DNA of 64,000 nucleotides from Caulobacter flavus (GTDB lineage: Bacteria; Pseudomonadota; Alphaproteobacteria; Caulobacterales; Caulobacteraceae), in the NCBI RefSeq assembly GCF_003722335.1, contig NZ_CP026100.1:2392001-2456000 (forward strand), read 5' to 3'. The position numbers and the translations under genes are program-made. Numbering within the stretch: the first letter of the stretch is position 1; the number at the start of each line of letters is the position of its first letter. Positions 37,447 through 45,939 of this stretch are shown piece after piece. The notes beneath the pieces were generated by a model. The model was not told the DNA's origin and made no database searches. It saw nothing but the letters and a program-made list of their open reading frames with translations.

Positions 37447-37483
37447 TGCGCGGGGGCGCGTCGCAAGTGGATGGGGAGAGGGG

Positions 37484-38134
37484 ATGCCGAGCAAGGCCGA
37501 AAGCGCGATCGACGAGACGGTGCAGACCGTCCTGATCGTCGACGACAACGAGATGTTCCGCGGCTCGATGGACAAGCTGTTCCGGTCGGTGGGCCTGCGC
37601 ACGGCGCTCTACGGCTCGGCCCAGGCGCTGCTCGAGGCGCCTTTACCCGACACCCCGTGCTGCATCCTGGTGGACGTGCGGATGCCCAAGATGAGCGGCC
37701 TCGACCTGCAGGAAACCCTGGCCGCGCGCGGCGTGCGCGCGCCCGTGATCGTCATGACCGGCCACGCCGACGTGCCGATGACGGTGCGAGCGATGAAGGC
37801 CGGGGCCGTCGATTTTCTCGCCAAGCCCTTTCGCGACCAGGACATGATCGACGCCGTCACCGCCGCCCTCGCCAAGGACGGAAAACGCCGCGCCCTGGCC
37901 CGCGACGTTGCCGAGGTGAAGGCCCGCTTCGAGGCCCTGACCCCTCGCGAACAGCAGGTCATGACCCTGGTCACCGCCGGACTGCTCAACAAGCAGGTGG
38001 CCGGCGAGCTGGGCCTGCAGGAGATCACCGTCAAGCTGCACCGCGGCAGCCTGATGAAGAAGATGCGCGCCGGCTCGTTCGCCGAGCTGGTGCGGATGGC
38101 CGAGGCGCTGGAGCGCGAGCGGGCCGGCGCCTGA
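37484..38134 (+). CDS. FixJ-type two-component response regulator (REC + LuxR-type HTH)
   Basis: A 216-residue regulator. Receiver: [18 protein letters not shown], phospho-acceptor Asp in [17 protein letters not shown], Thr in [17 protein letters not shown], Lys in [11 protein letters not shown]. The output domain is [43 protein letters not shown], a GerE/LuxR-type HTH. A GGGGAGAGGGG site precedes the ATG. The FixL/NtrB-like kinase is three genes away (40665-42590) on the opposite strand, separated by the frameshifted TonB receptor; a partnership is likely but not proven. Confidence 0.93.
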   Translation: MPSKAESAIDETVQTVLIVDDNEMFRGSMDKLFRSVGLRTALYGSAQALLEAPLPDTPCCILVDVRMPKMSGLDLQETLAARGVRAPVIVMTGHADVPMTVRAMKAGAVDFLAKPFRDQDMIDAVTAALAKDGKRRALARDVAEVKARFEALTPREQQVMTLVTAGLLNKQVAGELGLQEITVKLHRGSLMKKMRAGSFAELVRMAEALERERAGA

Positions 38135-38143
38135 GCGATCGGT

Positions 38144-38175
38144 CCGCCGGACGAGACGGGCGTCGCGTCCGGCGG
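38144..38175. terminator. Two-way hairpin between the FixJ-like gene and the TonB receptor
   Basis: Perfect 10-bp stem CCGCCGGACG/CGTCCGGCGG (38144-38153 and 38166-38175), inner GACG/CGTC. It lies 10 bases past the stop of the regulator and 8 bases past the receptor stop, between convergent genes. A bidirectional terminator is likely, though no T-tract is visible. Confidence 0.55.
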
Positions 38176-38183
38176 CCGGCCGG

Positions 38184-40429
38184 TCAGAATTGCGCGCGCA
38201 GTCCCAGCCTGGCGGCGCGTCCGGCCATCGGCGCCCGATAGCGCAGGAACGAGTTGTGGGCGCGGGCCTCGTCGTCGAGCAGGTTGGTCCCGTCGACGAA
38301 CGCCTGCCAGCGGACGCCGTTGGCCCGGAAGGCGTAGGCGGCGTGCGCGTCCACCAGGGTGTAGGCCTCTGACGGCGCCTCGTTCTTGGCGACCCGCCGC
38401 TGGTCCTCGTAGCGCACCGCGCCCAGGCTCGCGCTCCAGGCGCCCATCGACCAGGCGGCGTCGAGGCCGAAGCGCGACACCGGCATGCGCGGCAGGTAGT
38501 CCCGTCGAGATTGCGGCGGTAGTACTCCTTGTCCCAGGCCGCGGTGGTCACCGCCGAGGTGAAGGGGCTGTAGCCGTCCGGCAGCGAGAAGCGCGGGGTG
38601 CTGCGCACCTTGTCGACGAAGCCGCCGAGCACGACGTCGCCCCAGGCCATGCCCCTGAAGGCGACCGAGCCTTCGATCTCCAGGCCCTCGATCCGGGTGT
38701 CGCCCTGGCGCCATTCGCGCACGGGCAGGGTGCGCGAAATGCCGGTGTTGCCCAGATAGAGGAAGTTCTCGTAGTCGGTGCGATAGGCGTTGGCCGACAG
38801 CCGGTAGCGGCCCCGTTCGAAGCCGGCCGCCAGTTCGACGGCCTTGGCCCGCTCGACCTTGAGCCGGTAGTCGCCCTGCTCCTCGGTGAGGACGCCGAAG
38901 TGGTCGCCGTTGGCGTAGAGCTCGATCAGCGAGGGCGCGCGCTCGGTCTCGTCGTAGCGCGCCTCGACGAACAGGCCCGGCAGGACGGCGTAGCGGGCCG
39001 ACCCCGAGAAGTCGGTCGTCGAATAGTCGCGGTCCCGGGCCAGAGAGCCCAGCCCGCGTCCGGGGCGGATGGTGCTTTCGTCGACGTCGTAGCGGGTGCG
39101 CCCGGCGCGGGCGCCGGCCTTCACCGTCAGGGCGCGCCAGGCGAACTGTTCGGCCCAGTAGACGGCGTCCTCGCGCACGGCGACCGACGGCAGGTAGGCC
39201 TTGGCGCCTTCCGTGGCCAGGTCGCGCTGGCTGGCCTGGACGCCGACCAGGCCGCTGAAGCCGGCGAGGGGCGTATGGACCACGTCCAGGCGGAAGTCGT
39301 CGGCGTCGGTGCGCAGGCGCGTATGGGCCGCGCCGTCGATCACCTCGCGATCGTCGCTCCTGGTCCGGGCCAGCTGGACGTCGATCCGCTCGACGCCCAG
39401 GGCGCGGGGCGTCAGGCCCGCCTTGACGTCGTAGCGCGTCGAGCGGACCTGCAGGTCGATCGGCGAGGGCCTGGGATGGCTGGAGGTGACGTATGCGAAG
39501 CCCGGCACGCCGTAGTCGCTGACGTAGCGCTGCACGGCCGCGCCGACATAGCCGTCGGCGGTGACACGGCTGCCGCCGAGGGTGAAGGCCTTGGTGGTCA
39601 GGCCGCTGTTGGTCAGCCTGCCGTCCTGGCCCGGATAGAGATCGGTGATGACCTGGCGCTCGGGCGGGGTGCCGTCGACCCAGCGCCCCGTGGCCGGGTC
39701 GCGCACCCAGGTGGGCGCGGCGAGGCGGACCTGGCAGAGCGACTGGACGTAGGTGTTGGCCACCAGGGTCTTCCAGGTGCGGCAGGCCTGGTCCTTGGAG
39801 CCGGAGGGGATGCGCAGGTCGGGCACATCGCGATAGAGCGCGTCGACGTGCCAGGCCCATTCGCCGCCGCCGCCGTCCAGGCGGGCCATGGCGGCGGAGC
39901 CGGTGTTGTAGCCGCCGCTGACCTCGGCGCGTCCCGATAGCGGACGATCGGGAACGGCCAGGGGGATGCGGCCGTCAATCACGTCGACCGCGCCGCCGAT
40001 CGCGCCGCCGCCGTGCAGGATGGCGGCTGGTCCCTTCGACACCACGATCCGGTCGGCGAGGAACGGCTCGATCGGCGCGGCGTGGTCGCCCGACAGCGAC
40101 GAGGCGTCGCGCGAGAGCATGCCGTTGACCAGCAGGGCGACGCGGGGGCCCGACTGGCCGCGGATCTCCGGACGTCCGGCGGCGGGGCCGAAGGCGCTGT
40201 TCTGCACCCCTGGCGTCCTGGCGAGGGTTTCGCCCAGGCTGGCGGCCCGGACGCGTGCGAGAGCCTCGCCCGCCAGGACCGAGCGTGAGCCGGTGACCAG
40301 GGGCTGGTCGTCGGCGCTGGTGACCAGAACGGGCTGGACGGGGGTGGGGCGCTCGGGGGCGTCAGCGGCGAACGCGGGCGCGGCCGCGAGCGGCAGCAGG
40401 GAGGCGAAGGCGAGCAGGGATCTACGCAA
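38184..40429 (-). pseudogene. TonB-dependent receptor with a frameshift near the C-terminus (possible zinc receptor)
   Basis: The reading frame from about 40429 encodes a signal peptide (RRSLLAFASLLPLAAAPAFA), a plug (SLGETLARTPGVQNSAFGP, RPEIRGQSGPRVALLVNGML, GGGAIGGAVDVIDGRIP) and most of a barrel. It breaks near 38500 in the run of GACGGGACTACC. The last 110 residues (YLPRMPVSRFGLDAAWSMGAWSA to LRAQF) continue in another frame, ending at 38184. One lost base, for example CGAC-C-GGGAC, would restore it. Without correction the reading frame continues into a 300-residue antisense read. Start uncertain: TTG 40429 begins the signal peptide; GTG 40546 is farther up. A Zur-type box lies upstream. 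Likely an error or recent mutation. Confidence 0.75.
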
Positions 40430-40566
40430 GGCGGCACACGTCGGGAAAGGCGCGGGACGCGTCGGGGCGTCCCGGCCGCGGCGGGAGGAAACGGAGGGCG
40501 CGGCGCCAGCCTGGGACGCGGAGCCCGCTGAACCGTCGCTTCGCACCTCGCGATGAAGTTTTGCGA

Positions 40567-40582
40567 TTATGTTATAACGTAA
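40567..40582. promoter_or_regulatory. Zur-type operator upstream of the frameshifted TonB receptor
   Basis: The dyad TTAT-GTTATAAC-GTAA has one mismatch in 16 bases. The core ATGTTATAAC is identical to the alphaproteobacterial Zur consensus that I recall (ATGTTATAACAT). It lies about 140 bases before the TTG start of the receptor and past the end of the sensor-kinase gene. This predicts regulation by zinc. Similar Zur-controlled receptors are known in Caulobacter. Confidence 0.55.
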
Positions 40583-40664
40583 CGATTCTCAAGCAAAGCT
40601 TGAGCGGGCCGCCGATCGCTTCGCAACGCGGCCTAAGTCCGGGTCAGGCGCGCGCGCGAGGTTC

Positions 40665-42590
40665 CTATCGGCTCCGGGCCGGCAGCCGGATCTCGATCCG
40701 CGCGCCGGTCTCGCCGGGCGCCGATGGCAGCACGGCGATCCTGCCGTCGTGGGCGGCGACGGCCGACTGGCAGATGGCCAGGCCCAGCCCCATGCCGCCG
40801 GGCTTGGTTGTGAAGAAGGCCTCGAAGGCGCGGTCGGCGGCGTCGGGCGGAAAGCCGGGGCCGGTGTCGGCGATCTCGATCACGGCTTCGTCCCCGTCGC
40901 GGCGCGCGCGGACATGCAGGCGGCGGCCCTCGGCGGGACAGGCGGCCATGGCCTGGACGCCGTTGAGCATCAGGTTGACCAGGGCTTGCTGCAGCACGAC
41001 GCGGTCGCCCTGGACGACGGTGTCGGCCGCCTGCTGGTCGAGGACCAGCTCGACGCCGTGCTCGGCGATCTCGCGCCGGACGAAGCCGGCCGAAGCGGTC
41101 AGCAGTTCGTCCACCGGCAGGGCCGCGCGGTCGGCGGGGGTCTGGGCGATCAGGCCGCGGATGCCGCGCACCACCTCGGCGGCGTGGGCGGCGGCGTGGA
41201 CCACGTCGGCCACGGCCTCCTTGGCCTCGTCGAGGTCGGGCGTCTCGCGGTCGAGCCAGCGCTGGGCCGCGCCGGCGGCGTTGGAGATGGCGGCCAGCGG
41301 CTGGTTGACCTCGTGGGCGATCGAGGCCGACAGCACGCCCAGGGTGGCCGCGCGCAGGGCGTGCTCCAGCTCGGCGCGGGCGCGGTCGAGGCGCTCCTGC
41401 ATCCTTCGCTGCTCGGTCAGGTCGACGATCGAGGCCTGGACGCGGTCGAGCCCTTGCGCGTCCGGCGGGAAGTTCAGGGCGACCATCACCGGGATCATCT
41501 CGCCCGTGCGGCTGCGAACGGTGGTCTCGGTCTCGAAGCGCGGCGCGCCGGAGTCGAAGGCGATCAGGAACTGGGAGAAACTGTCGTCGGTCTCGGGCAA
41601 CAGCTCGTCCAGGCGCTGGAAGAAGCCGGCCTTGTCGGCCACCCCCATCATCTTCAGAGCCGTGGCGTTGACGTCGGTGATGCCGACCTGGGCCTTGATC
41701 GCGCGGGCGACCTCGGGGTGGCGGGCCAGGTGATCGGCCAGGTCGCCGACGCCCTGGGCGCGCAGGGCGTCGAGGGCCGCCCTCACCGGACGGAAGTCGT
41801 GCTCCCAGATCGACACCGCCAGGGTGTTGAAGATGGTGCGGTAGCGCGCCTCGCTGCGCCGCAGCGCCTCGTCGGCGCGGCGCAGGTCGGAGATGTCGGT
41901 GTTGCTCTCCAGCAGGGCGTGGGCGCCGGTCTCGGCGTCGCGTTCGAGGATCCACTCGCTGAGCACGACCAGGGTCGCGCCGTCCTTGCGGCGCTGGGTC
42001 ACCTCGCCCTGCCAGGCGCCGTGGCGGGCGACGTGGGCGGCGATGTCCTCGGAAGGAGCGGGCAGGGCGGTCGCCAGCAGGCGGTGGGCGTCCTGGCCGA
42101 CGGCTTCCTGGCGGCTCCAGCCGTAGAGCCGCTCGGCGCCCCGGTTCCAGAAGGTGATGCGCCCCTGCGCGTCGCGGATGAAGATGGCGTCGGAGGTGAC
42201 GTCGAGCAGTCGGGCCTGGGCCTGGAGGATCTCGCGGGCCGCCAGGTTGCGGTCGGTCAGGAAGGCCGCCACGCCCAGCGCCGCCAGGCTGACCATCAGG
42301 CGCAGGGTCGGCGCCAGTTCGACGTCCTCGCCATGGGCGACGGCGAAGCTGATCGTGGCCATGGCCGCGCAGGCCAGGGTGACGGTCCAGAGGCGGCGGC
42401 CGGGCAGCTCCTCGCCGACCAGCAGCAGCACCAGCACGTAGAGCACCGCCACCGCGCTTGAGAGCGGCGTGAAGGTGTCGATGACGAACACCGCCGCGGC
42501 GATCAGGCCCGCGCCGGCCAGGCGCAGGCGACGGCCCACCATCGAGGGCCGCGACGAGGGAAAGGGCGAAAAGCGCATCAGGCGATTCAT
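40665..42590 (-). CDS. PAS-domain sensor histidine kinase, FixL/NtrB-like
   Basis: A 641-residue kinase. The N-terminus carries four or so hydrophobic segments (roughly residues 20-115, ending TLRLMVSLAALGVAAFL), then a PAS domain (LLDVTSDAIFIRDAQGRITFWNRGAERLYGW), a second PAS-like region (SIWEHDFRPVRAAL to VQASIVDLTEQRRMQ) and the kinase core. The phospho-acceptor is SIAHEVNQPLAAISNA, N box NLMLNGVQAM, DTGPGFPP and GMGLGLAICQS. The AHEVNQPLAAI motif is that of FixL/DctB/NtrB type kinases whose partners are FixJ or NtrC. Start at 42590 (MNRLMRF), weak ribosome site; 42665 or 42578 are alternatives. The partner is likely the FixJ-like gene at 37484. Confidence 0.9.
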   Translation of the reverse strand: MNRLMRFSPFPSSRPSMVGRRLRLAGAGLIAAAVFVIDTFTPLSSAVAVLYVLVLLLVGEELPGRRLWTVTLACAAMATISFAVAHGEDVELAPTLRLMVSLAALGVAAFLTDRNLAAREILQAQARLLDVTSDAIFIRDAQGRITFWNRGAERLYGWSRQEAVGQDAHRLLATALPAPSEDIAAHVARHGAWQGEVTQRRKDGATLVVLSEWILERDAETGAHALLESNTDISDLRRADEALRRSEARYRTIFNTLAVSIWEHDFRPVRAALDALRAQGVGDLADHLARHPEVARAIKAQVGITDVNATALKMMGVADKAGFFQRLDELLPETDDSFSQFLIAFDSGAPRFETETTVRSRTGEMIPVMVALNFPPDAQGLDRVQASIVDLTEQRRMQERLDRARAELEHALRAATLGVLSASIAHEVNQPLAAISNAAGAAQRWLDRETPDLDEAKEAVADVVHAAAHAAEVVRGIRGLIAQTPADRAALPVDELLTASAGFVRREIAEHGVELVLDQQAADTVVQGDRVVLQQALVNLMLNGVQAMAACPAEGRRLHVRARRDGDEAVIEIADTGPGFPPDAADRAFEAFFTTKPGGMGLGLAICQSAVAAHDGRIAVLPSAPGETGARIEIRLPARSR

Positions 42591-42738
42591 AGCGCGAGCT
42601 TGGACCAGAGCGGCGCCCCCTACCAAGGTCTGGGGCGGGCCAACCAAGTCGATACGCGCGGCCAACGTCCGTTCGGTGTGTCGACCGGGCGACCCTCGCT
42701 AGGGTTGCGGTCATTCGAGGCGGCAGGAGGCCGGAGCC

Positions 42739-43326
42739 ATGTTGCAATCCATCGACACCGGGGCGGCCGCGCCGTCCACCAACGCGCCGCAGGCGATCTG
42801 GCTGGTCGAGCAGGCCCGCGCCGCCCTCGACGCCGACCTCGGCTCGGCCCGCGAGATGCTGGACCGGCTGGCGGTGGTGCTGAACACGGCGGCCCCGCGC
42901 GAGGAGCGCAGCTTCCTGCCCGGCTCGCGGGTTCGCTCGTCGGGTCCGGCGCGCGGAGGGCTGGCCGGCTGGCAGATCCGCGCCGTGGCGGCCCACGTCG
43001 AGGCCAACATCGGCGCAAGCGTCTCGGTCGCCGTCCTGGCTGCCCGCGTGGGCCTTTCGGCCAGCTACTTCTGCCGCGCCTTCAAGGTCAGCACCGACGA
43101 GACGCCGCACGCCTACATCATGCGCCGCCGTCTGGAGCACGCCCAGACGATGATGCTGGAGACCGACGAGAGCCTGGCCCACATCGCCGCCGTCTGCGGC
43201 CTGGCCGACCAAGCCCACCTGACGCGCCTGTTCCGCCGCCACACCGGCCAGACCCCCAATGTCTGGCGCCGCGAGAAGCGTCCCTGGGGCCGAGCCCTGG
43301 TGATGGGCTCGCTGCGGCGGGCCTGA
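42739..43326 (+). CDS. AraC-family transcriptional regulator
   Basis: A 195-residue regulator. The C-terminal domain has the two HTH of the AraC family: VSVAVLAARVGLSASYFCRAFKVSTDETPHAYIMRRRLEHA and ESLAHIAAVCGLADQAHLTRLFRRHTGQTPNVWRRE. The N-terminal 95 residues lack a recognised ligand domain, so it is a short-type protein. An AGGAGG site precedes the ATG at 42739. It is divergent from the sensor kinase and reads toward the dps-like gene 121 bases downstream, which might be its target. Confidence 0.92.
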   Translation: MLQSIDTGAAAPSTNAPQAIWLVEQARAALDADLGSAREMLDRLAVVLNTAAPREERSFLPGSRVRSSGPARGGLAGWQIRAVAAHVEANIGASVSVAVLAARVGLSASYFCRAFKVSTDETPHAYIMRRRLEHAQTMMLETDESLAHIAAVCGLADQAHLTRLFRRHTGQTPNVWRREKRPWGRALVMGSLRRA

Positions 43327-43447
43327 AACGCCTCGCGGCGGCGCCGACGTTCAAGCCGGCGCGCCTCGCGCCAAGAGCGTCCGCCGTTTCGGGCGCAAGG
43401 ATGATCTCAACGGCGCGGCGCTGGCCCGCCTTCTCTGGAGACCAAGC

Positions 43448-43969
43448 ATGGACATCGAAACCGCCCGCACCCGGCGCCTGGCCCCGCTGACCACGCCGAC
43501 CGGCCTGGGCGAGGCCGCCGCCAAGGACATCTCGGCCGCTCTGACCGCGCTGCTGGCCGACGTGTTCGCCCTCTACATCAAGACCAAGAACTTCCACTGG
43601 CACGTCTCGGGGCCGCACTTCCGCGACTACCACCTGATGTTCGACGAGCAGGGCGACGAGCTGTACGCCATGACCGACCCGATCGCCGAGCGGGTGCGCA
43701 AGCTGGGCGGCACGACCCTGCGCTCGATCGGCCACATCGCCCGCGCCCAGCGCGTGCTCGACAACGACGCCGACTATGTCGAGCCGCACGACATGCTGGC
43801 CGAGCTGCGCGACGACAACGGCGGGCTGGCCGCGGCCATGCGCGCGACGCACGCGGCCTGCGACGAGCACGGCGACATCGCCACCGCCAGCCTGCTCGAG
43901 AACTGGATCGACGAGACCGAAAAGCGCGTCTGGTTCCTGTTCGAGGCCGGCCGTCGCGACCGGGGCTGA
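43448..43969 (+). CDS. dps: Dps-family DNA-protecting ferritin-like protein
   Basis: A 173-residue four-helix-bundle ferritin of the Dps type. The ferroxidase residues are in TKNFHWHVSGPHFRDYHLMFDEQGDELYAMTDPIAER: His, His and the acidic Asp/Glu spaced as in Dps, with the conserved RxxxLG end of helix B (ERVRKLGGTT). Members store iron and protect DNA by using peroxide to oxidise ferrous iron, so it fits the peroxide-defence theme of the region. A GGAG site precedes the ATG. The C-terminal EKRVWFLFEAGR is typical. It lacks the long basic tail for DNA binding found in E. coli Dps. Confidence 0.93.
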   Translation: MDIETARTRRLAPLTTPTGLGEAAAKDISAALTALLADVFALYIKTKNFHWHVSGPHFRDYHLMFDEQGDELYAMTDPIAERVRKLGGTTLRSIGHIARAQRVLDNDADYVEPHDMLAELRDDNGGLAAAMRATHAACDEHGDIATASLLENWIDETEKRVWFLFEAGRRDRG

Positions 43970-43982
43970 CGCCTTTCCCCTT

Positions 43983-44018
43983 GGAGCCTCACCCCCTCTC
44001 CCCCCAGGCCGAGGCTCC
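43983..44018 (+). terminator. Hairpin downstream of dps
   Basis: Perfect stem GGAGCCTC/GAGGCTCC (43983-43990 and 44011-44018) with a 20-base C-rich loop. No T-tract. The loop resembles the C-rich arms of the repeat family seen at 3-13 kb, but the layout does not. Confidence 0.4.
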
Positions 44019-44090
44019 ATCAGGCCCCGCCCGCCGCGCCTCCCCCGAGCGGCCGGCGGGGCCGTCCCCTTCCGATCGAGGGCGTCCGTC

Positions 44091-44237
44091 GTGAGCGGCA
44101 TCCAGAAACTGGCGCTGAGCGCCGCGACCGTCGTCCTGCTGGCCCTGACCGCCTTCGCCGCGGTGGCGCCGCGCGCGCTTCCCGAGCGTTCCGCCGTTTC
44201 CGTTCAAGACGTCGCCTCCGCGCGTTCCGTGAACTAG
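44091..44237 (+). CDS. Small single-span membrane or exported protein (48 aa)
   Basis: GTG start at 44091 with GAGGGCG nine bases before. The product has one hydrophobic segment near residues 6-27 (KLALSAATVVLLALTAFAAVA) and a polar C-tail (PERSAVSVQDVASARSVN). It may be a signal peptide or a single anchor. It lies 28 bases before the cNMP/reductase gene and is likely in its operon. I do not recognise it; the support is composition and position. Confidence 0.45.
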   Translation: MSGIQKLALSAATVVLLALTAFAAVAPRALPERSAVSVQDVASARSVN

Positions 44238-44265
44238 GGTTTCAGGGAACGCCAGGAGGCCCGCC

Positions 44266-45939
44266 GTGACCGACACCCTAGGCAACAAGCCGCTCGCCGC
44301 CGACGACCCCTACGCCCGCACCGCCCAGATCTTTCCGGTGCTGTCGCCCGAGATGGCCGAGCGCCTGTCCGGCTACGGCGTCGAGGAGGCGATCGCGCGC
44401 GGCCAGGTGCTGTTCCGGCGCGGCGACCGGCGCGCCGACTTCTTCCTGGTGCTGGACGGGCAGGTGGGCATCACCCGCACGGGCGAGGAAGGCGACGACG
44501 AGATCCTGACCATCCACCGGGCCGGCCAGTTCAGCGGCGAGCTCGACCAGATCAACGCCCGAGCCCTGCTGGTCGGCGCGCGGGCGCTGACCGACGGTCG
44601 GGTGGTGCGGGTGGCCAACCGCGACGTGCCGCGGATGATGGCGGCCGAGCCCGACATCGGCGAGATCGTCATGCGGGCCTTCATCCTGCGCCGCATGGGC
44701 TTCCTGCACCATGGCGAGGCGGGGATCGTGCTGATCGGCCGGCCCGATGATCCCGAGACCCTGCGCATCGAGCGCTTCGCCGTCCGAAACGGCTATCCGC
44801 TGCGGCTGGTCGACGTCGAGAGCGACGAGGCCGCATCCGGCTGCATGGGTCGTCACGGACTGGACGTGGCCGACCTGCCGGCGGTGGTGCTGCCCGACCG
44901 CAGCGTGCTGCTCAATCCCGACACCATGGCCCTGGCCGACCGGCTGGGGATGACCGAGCGCTTCGACCCCGAAGCGGTGTTCGACGTGGCCGTGGTCGGG
45001 GCGGGACCGGCGGGCCTGTCGGCGGCCACCTACGCGGCGTCGGAAGGCCTGGCGACGGTGATCCTCGAGGGGCTGGCTCCCGGGGGACAGGCGGGCGCCA
45101 GCTCCAAGATCGAGAACTATCTGGGCTTTCCCACCGGCATATCGGGCCAGGCCCTGGCCGGCCGCGCCCAGGTGCAGGCCCAGAAGTTCGGCGCGCGCCT
45201 GGCGGTGTCGCGGGCCGTGGTCGGCATCGAGTGCGACAAGCGCCCCTACCGCCTGAAGCTGGAGGACGGCCAGACCCTGCTGGCGCGGGCGGTGGTGATC
45301 GCCTCGGGCGCGCGCTACCGCAAGCTGGACGTCGAAGGCTACGACCGCTTCGACGGCCAGGCCATCCACTACGCGGCCACGGCGATGGAGTCCGACCTCT
45401 GCCGGGGCCAGGCGGTGGTGGTGGTCGGCGGCGGCAACTCGGCGGGCCAGGCGGCGATGTTCCTGTCGCGCACGGTCGGCCATGTGCACATGCTGGTGCG
45501 CGGCGAGGGGCTGGCGGCCACCATGTCGGACTATCTGGTCCAGCGCATCGAGGGCTCGGCCCGCATCACCCTGCACCCGTTCAGCGAGGTCACCTGCCTG
45601 ACCGGCGAGCGCACCCTGCGCCAGATCGGCTGGACCGACCGGCGGACGGGCGAGAAGACGGTGGTCGACGCCGGGGCGCTGTTCGTGATGATCGGCGCCG
45701 AGCCCAACACCGACTGGCTGCGGGGCTGTATCGACCTGGACGACAGCGGCTTCGTGCTGACCGGCGAGAGCGGCCAGGTCCCCGGCGCGCGCTCGGCCTA
45801 CGAGACCGAGCGGCATGGCGTCTACGCCGTGGGCGACGTGCGCGCCGGCTCGATCAAGCGCGTGGCGGCCGGGGTGGGCGAGGGCTCGGTGGTCGTCTCG
45901 GCGATCCACCGCGATCTGGAGGCGCTGCGCGGGGTCTAG
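44266..45939 (+). CDS. Cyclic-nucleotide-binding FAD-dependent thioredoxin-reductase-like protein
   Basis: A 557-residue three-part protein. Residues ~20-140 form a cNMP-binding domain (FPVLSPEMAERLSGYGVEEAIARGQVLFRRGDRRADFFLVLDGQV). Residues ~145-225 are thioredoxin-fold-like (GIVLIGRPDDPETLRIERFAVRNG). From ~235 a pyridine nucleotide-disulphide reductase fold follows: FAD motif VVGAGPAGLSAATYAASEG, NAD motif VVVVGGGNSAGQAAMFLS and AVGDVRAGSIKRVA. The CxxC expected before the NAD motif is replaced by HYAATAMESDLCRGQ, so it is not a thioredoxin reductase in function. Start GTG at 44266, AGGAGG upstream. Its stop overlaps that of the next gene by four bases. Confidence 0.9.
   Translation: MTDTLGNKPLAADDPYARTAQIFPVLSPEMAERLSGYGVEEAIARGQVLFRRGDRRADFFLVLDGQVGITRTGEEGDDEILTIHRAGQFSGELDQINARALLVGARALTDGRVVRVANRDVPRMMAAEPDIGEIVMRAFILRRMGFLHHGEAGIVLIGRPDDPETLRIERFAVRNGYPLRLVDVESDEAASGCMGRHGLDVADLPAVVLPDRSVLLNPDTMALADRLGMTERFDPEAVFDVAVVGAGPAGLSAATYAASEGLATVILEGLAPGGQAGASSKIENYLGFPTGISGQALAGRAQVQAQKFGARLAVSRAVVGIECDKRPYRLKLEDGQTLLARAVVIASGARYRKLDVEGYDRFDGQAIHYAATAMESDLCRGQAVVVVGGGNSAGQAAMFLSRTVGHVHMLVRGEGLAATMSDYLVQRIEGSARITLHPFSEVTCLTGERTLRQIGWTDRRTGEKTVVDAGALFVMIGAEPNTDWLRGCIDLDDSGFVLTGESGQVPGARSAYETERHGVYAVGDVRAGSIKRVAAGVGEGSVVVSAIHRDLEALRGV

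Noticed and set aside
37643..38500. Continuation of the receptor frame beyond the frameshift, through the FixJ-like gene
   Set aside because: After the break at about 38500 the translation is antisense to the FixJ-like regulator and becomes low-complexity; the true receptor end is in another frame and ends at 38184.
43983..44018. A fifth copy of the compound inverted repeat after dps
   Set aside because: Only one hairpin with a C-rich loop; the second arm, spacer and closing hairpins of the family are missing.
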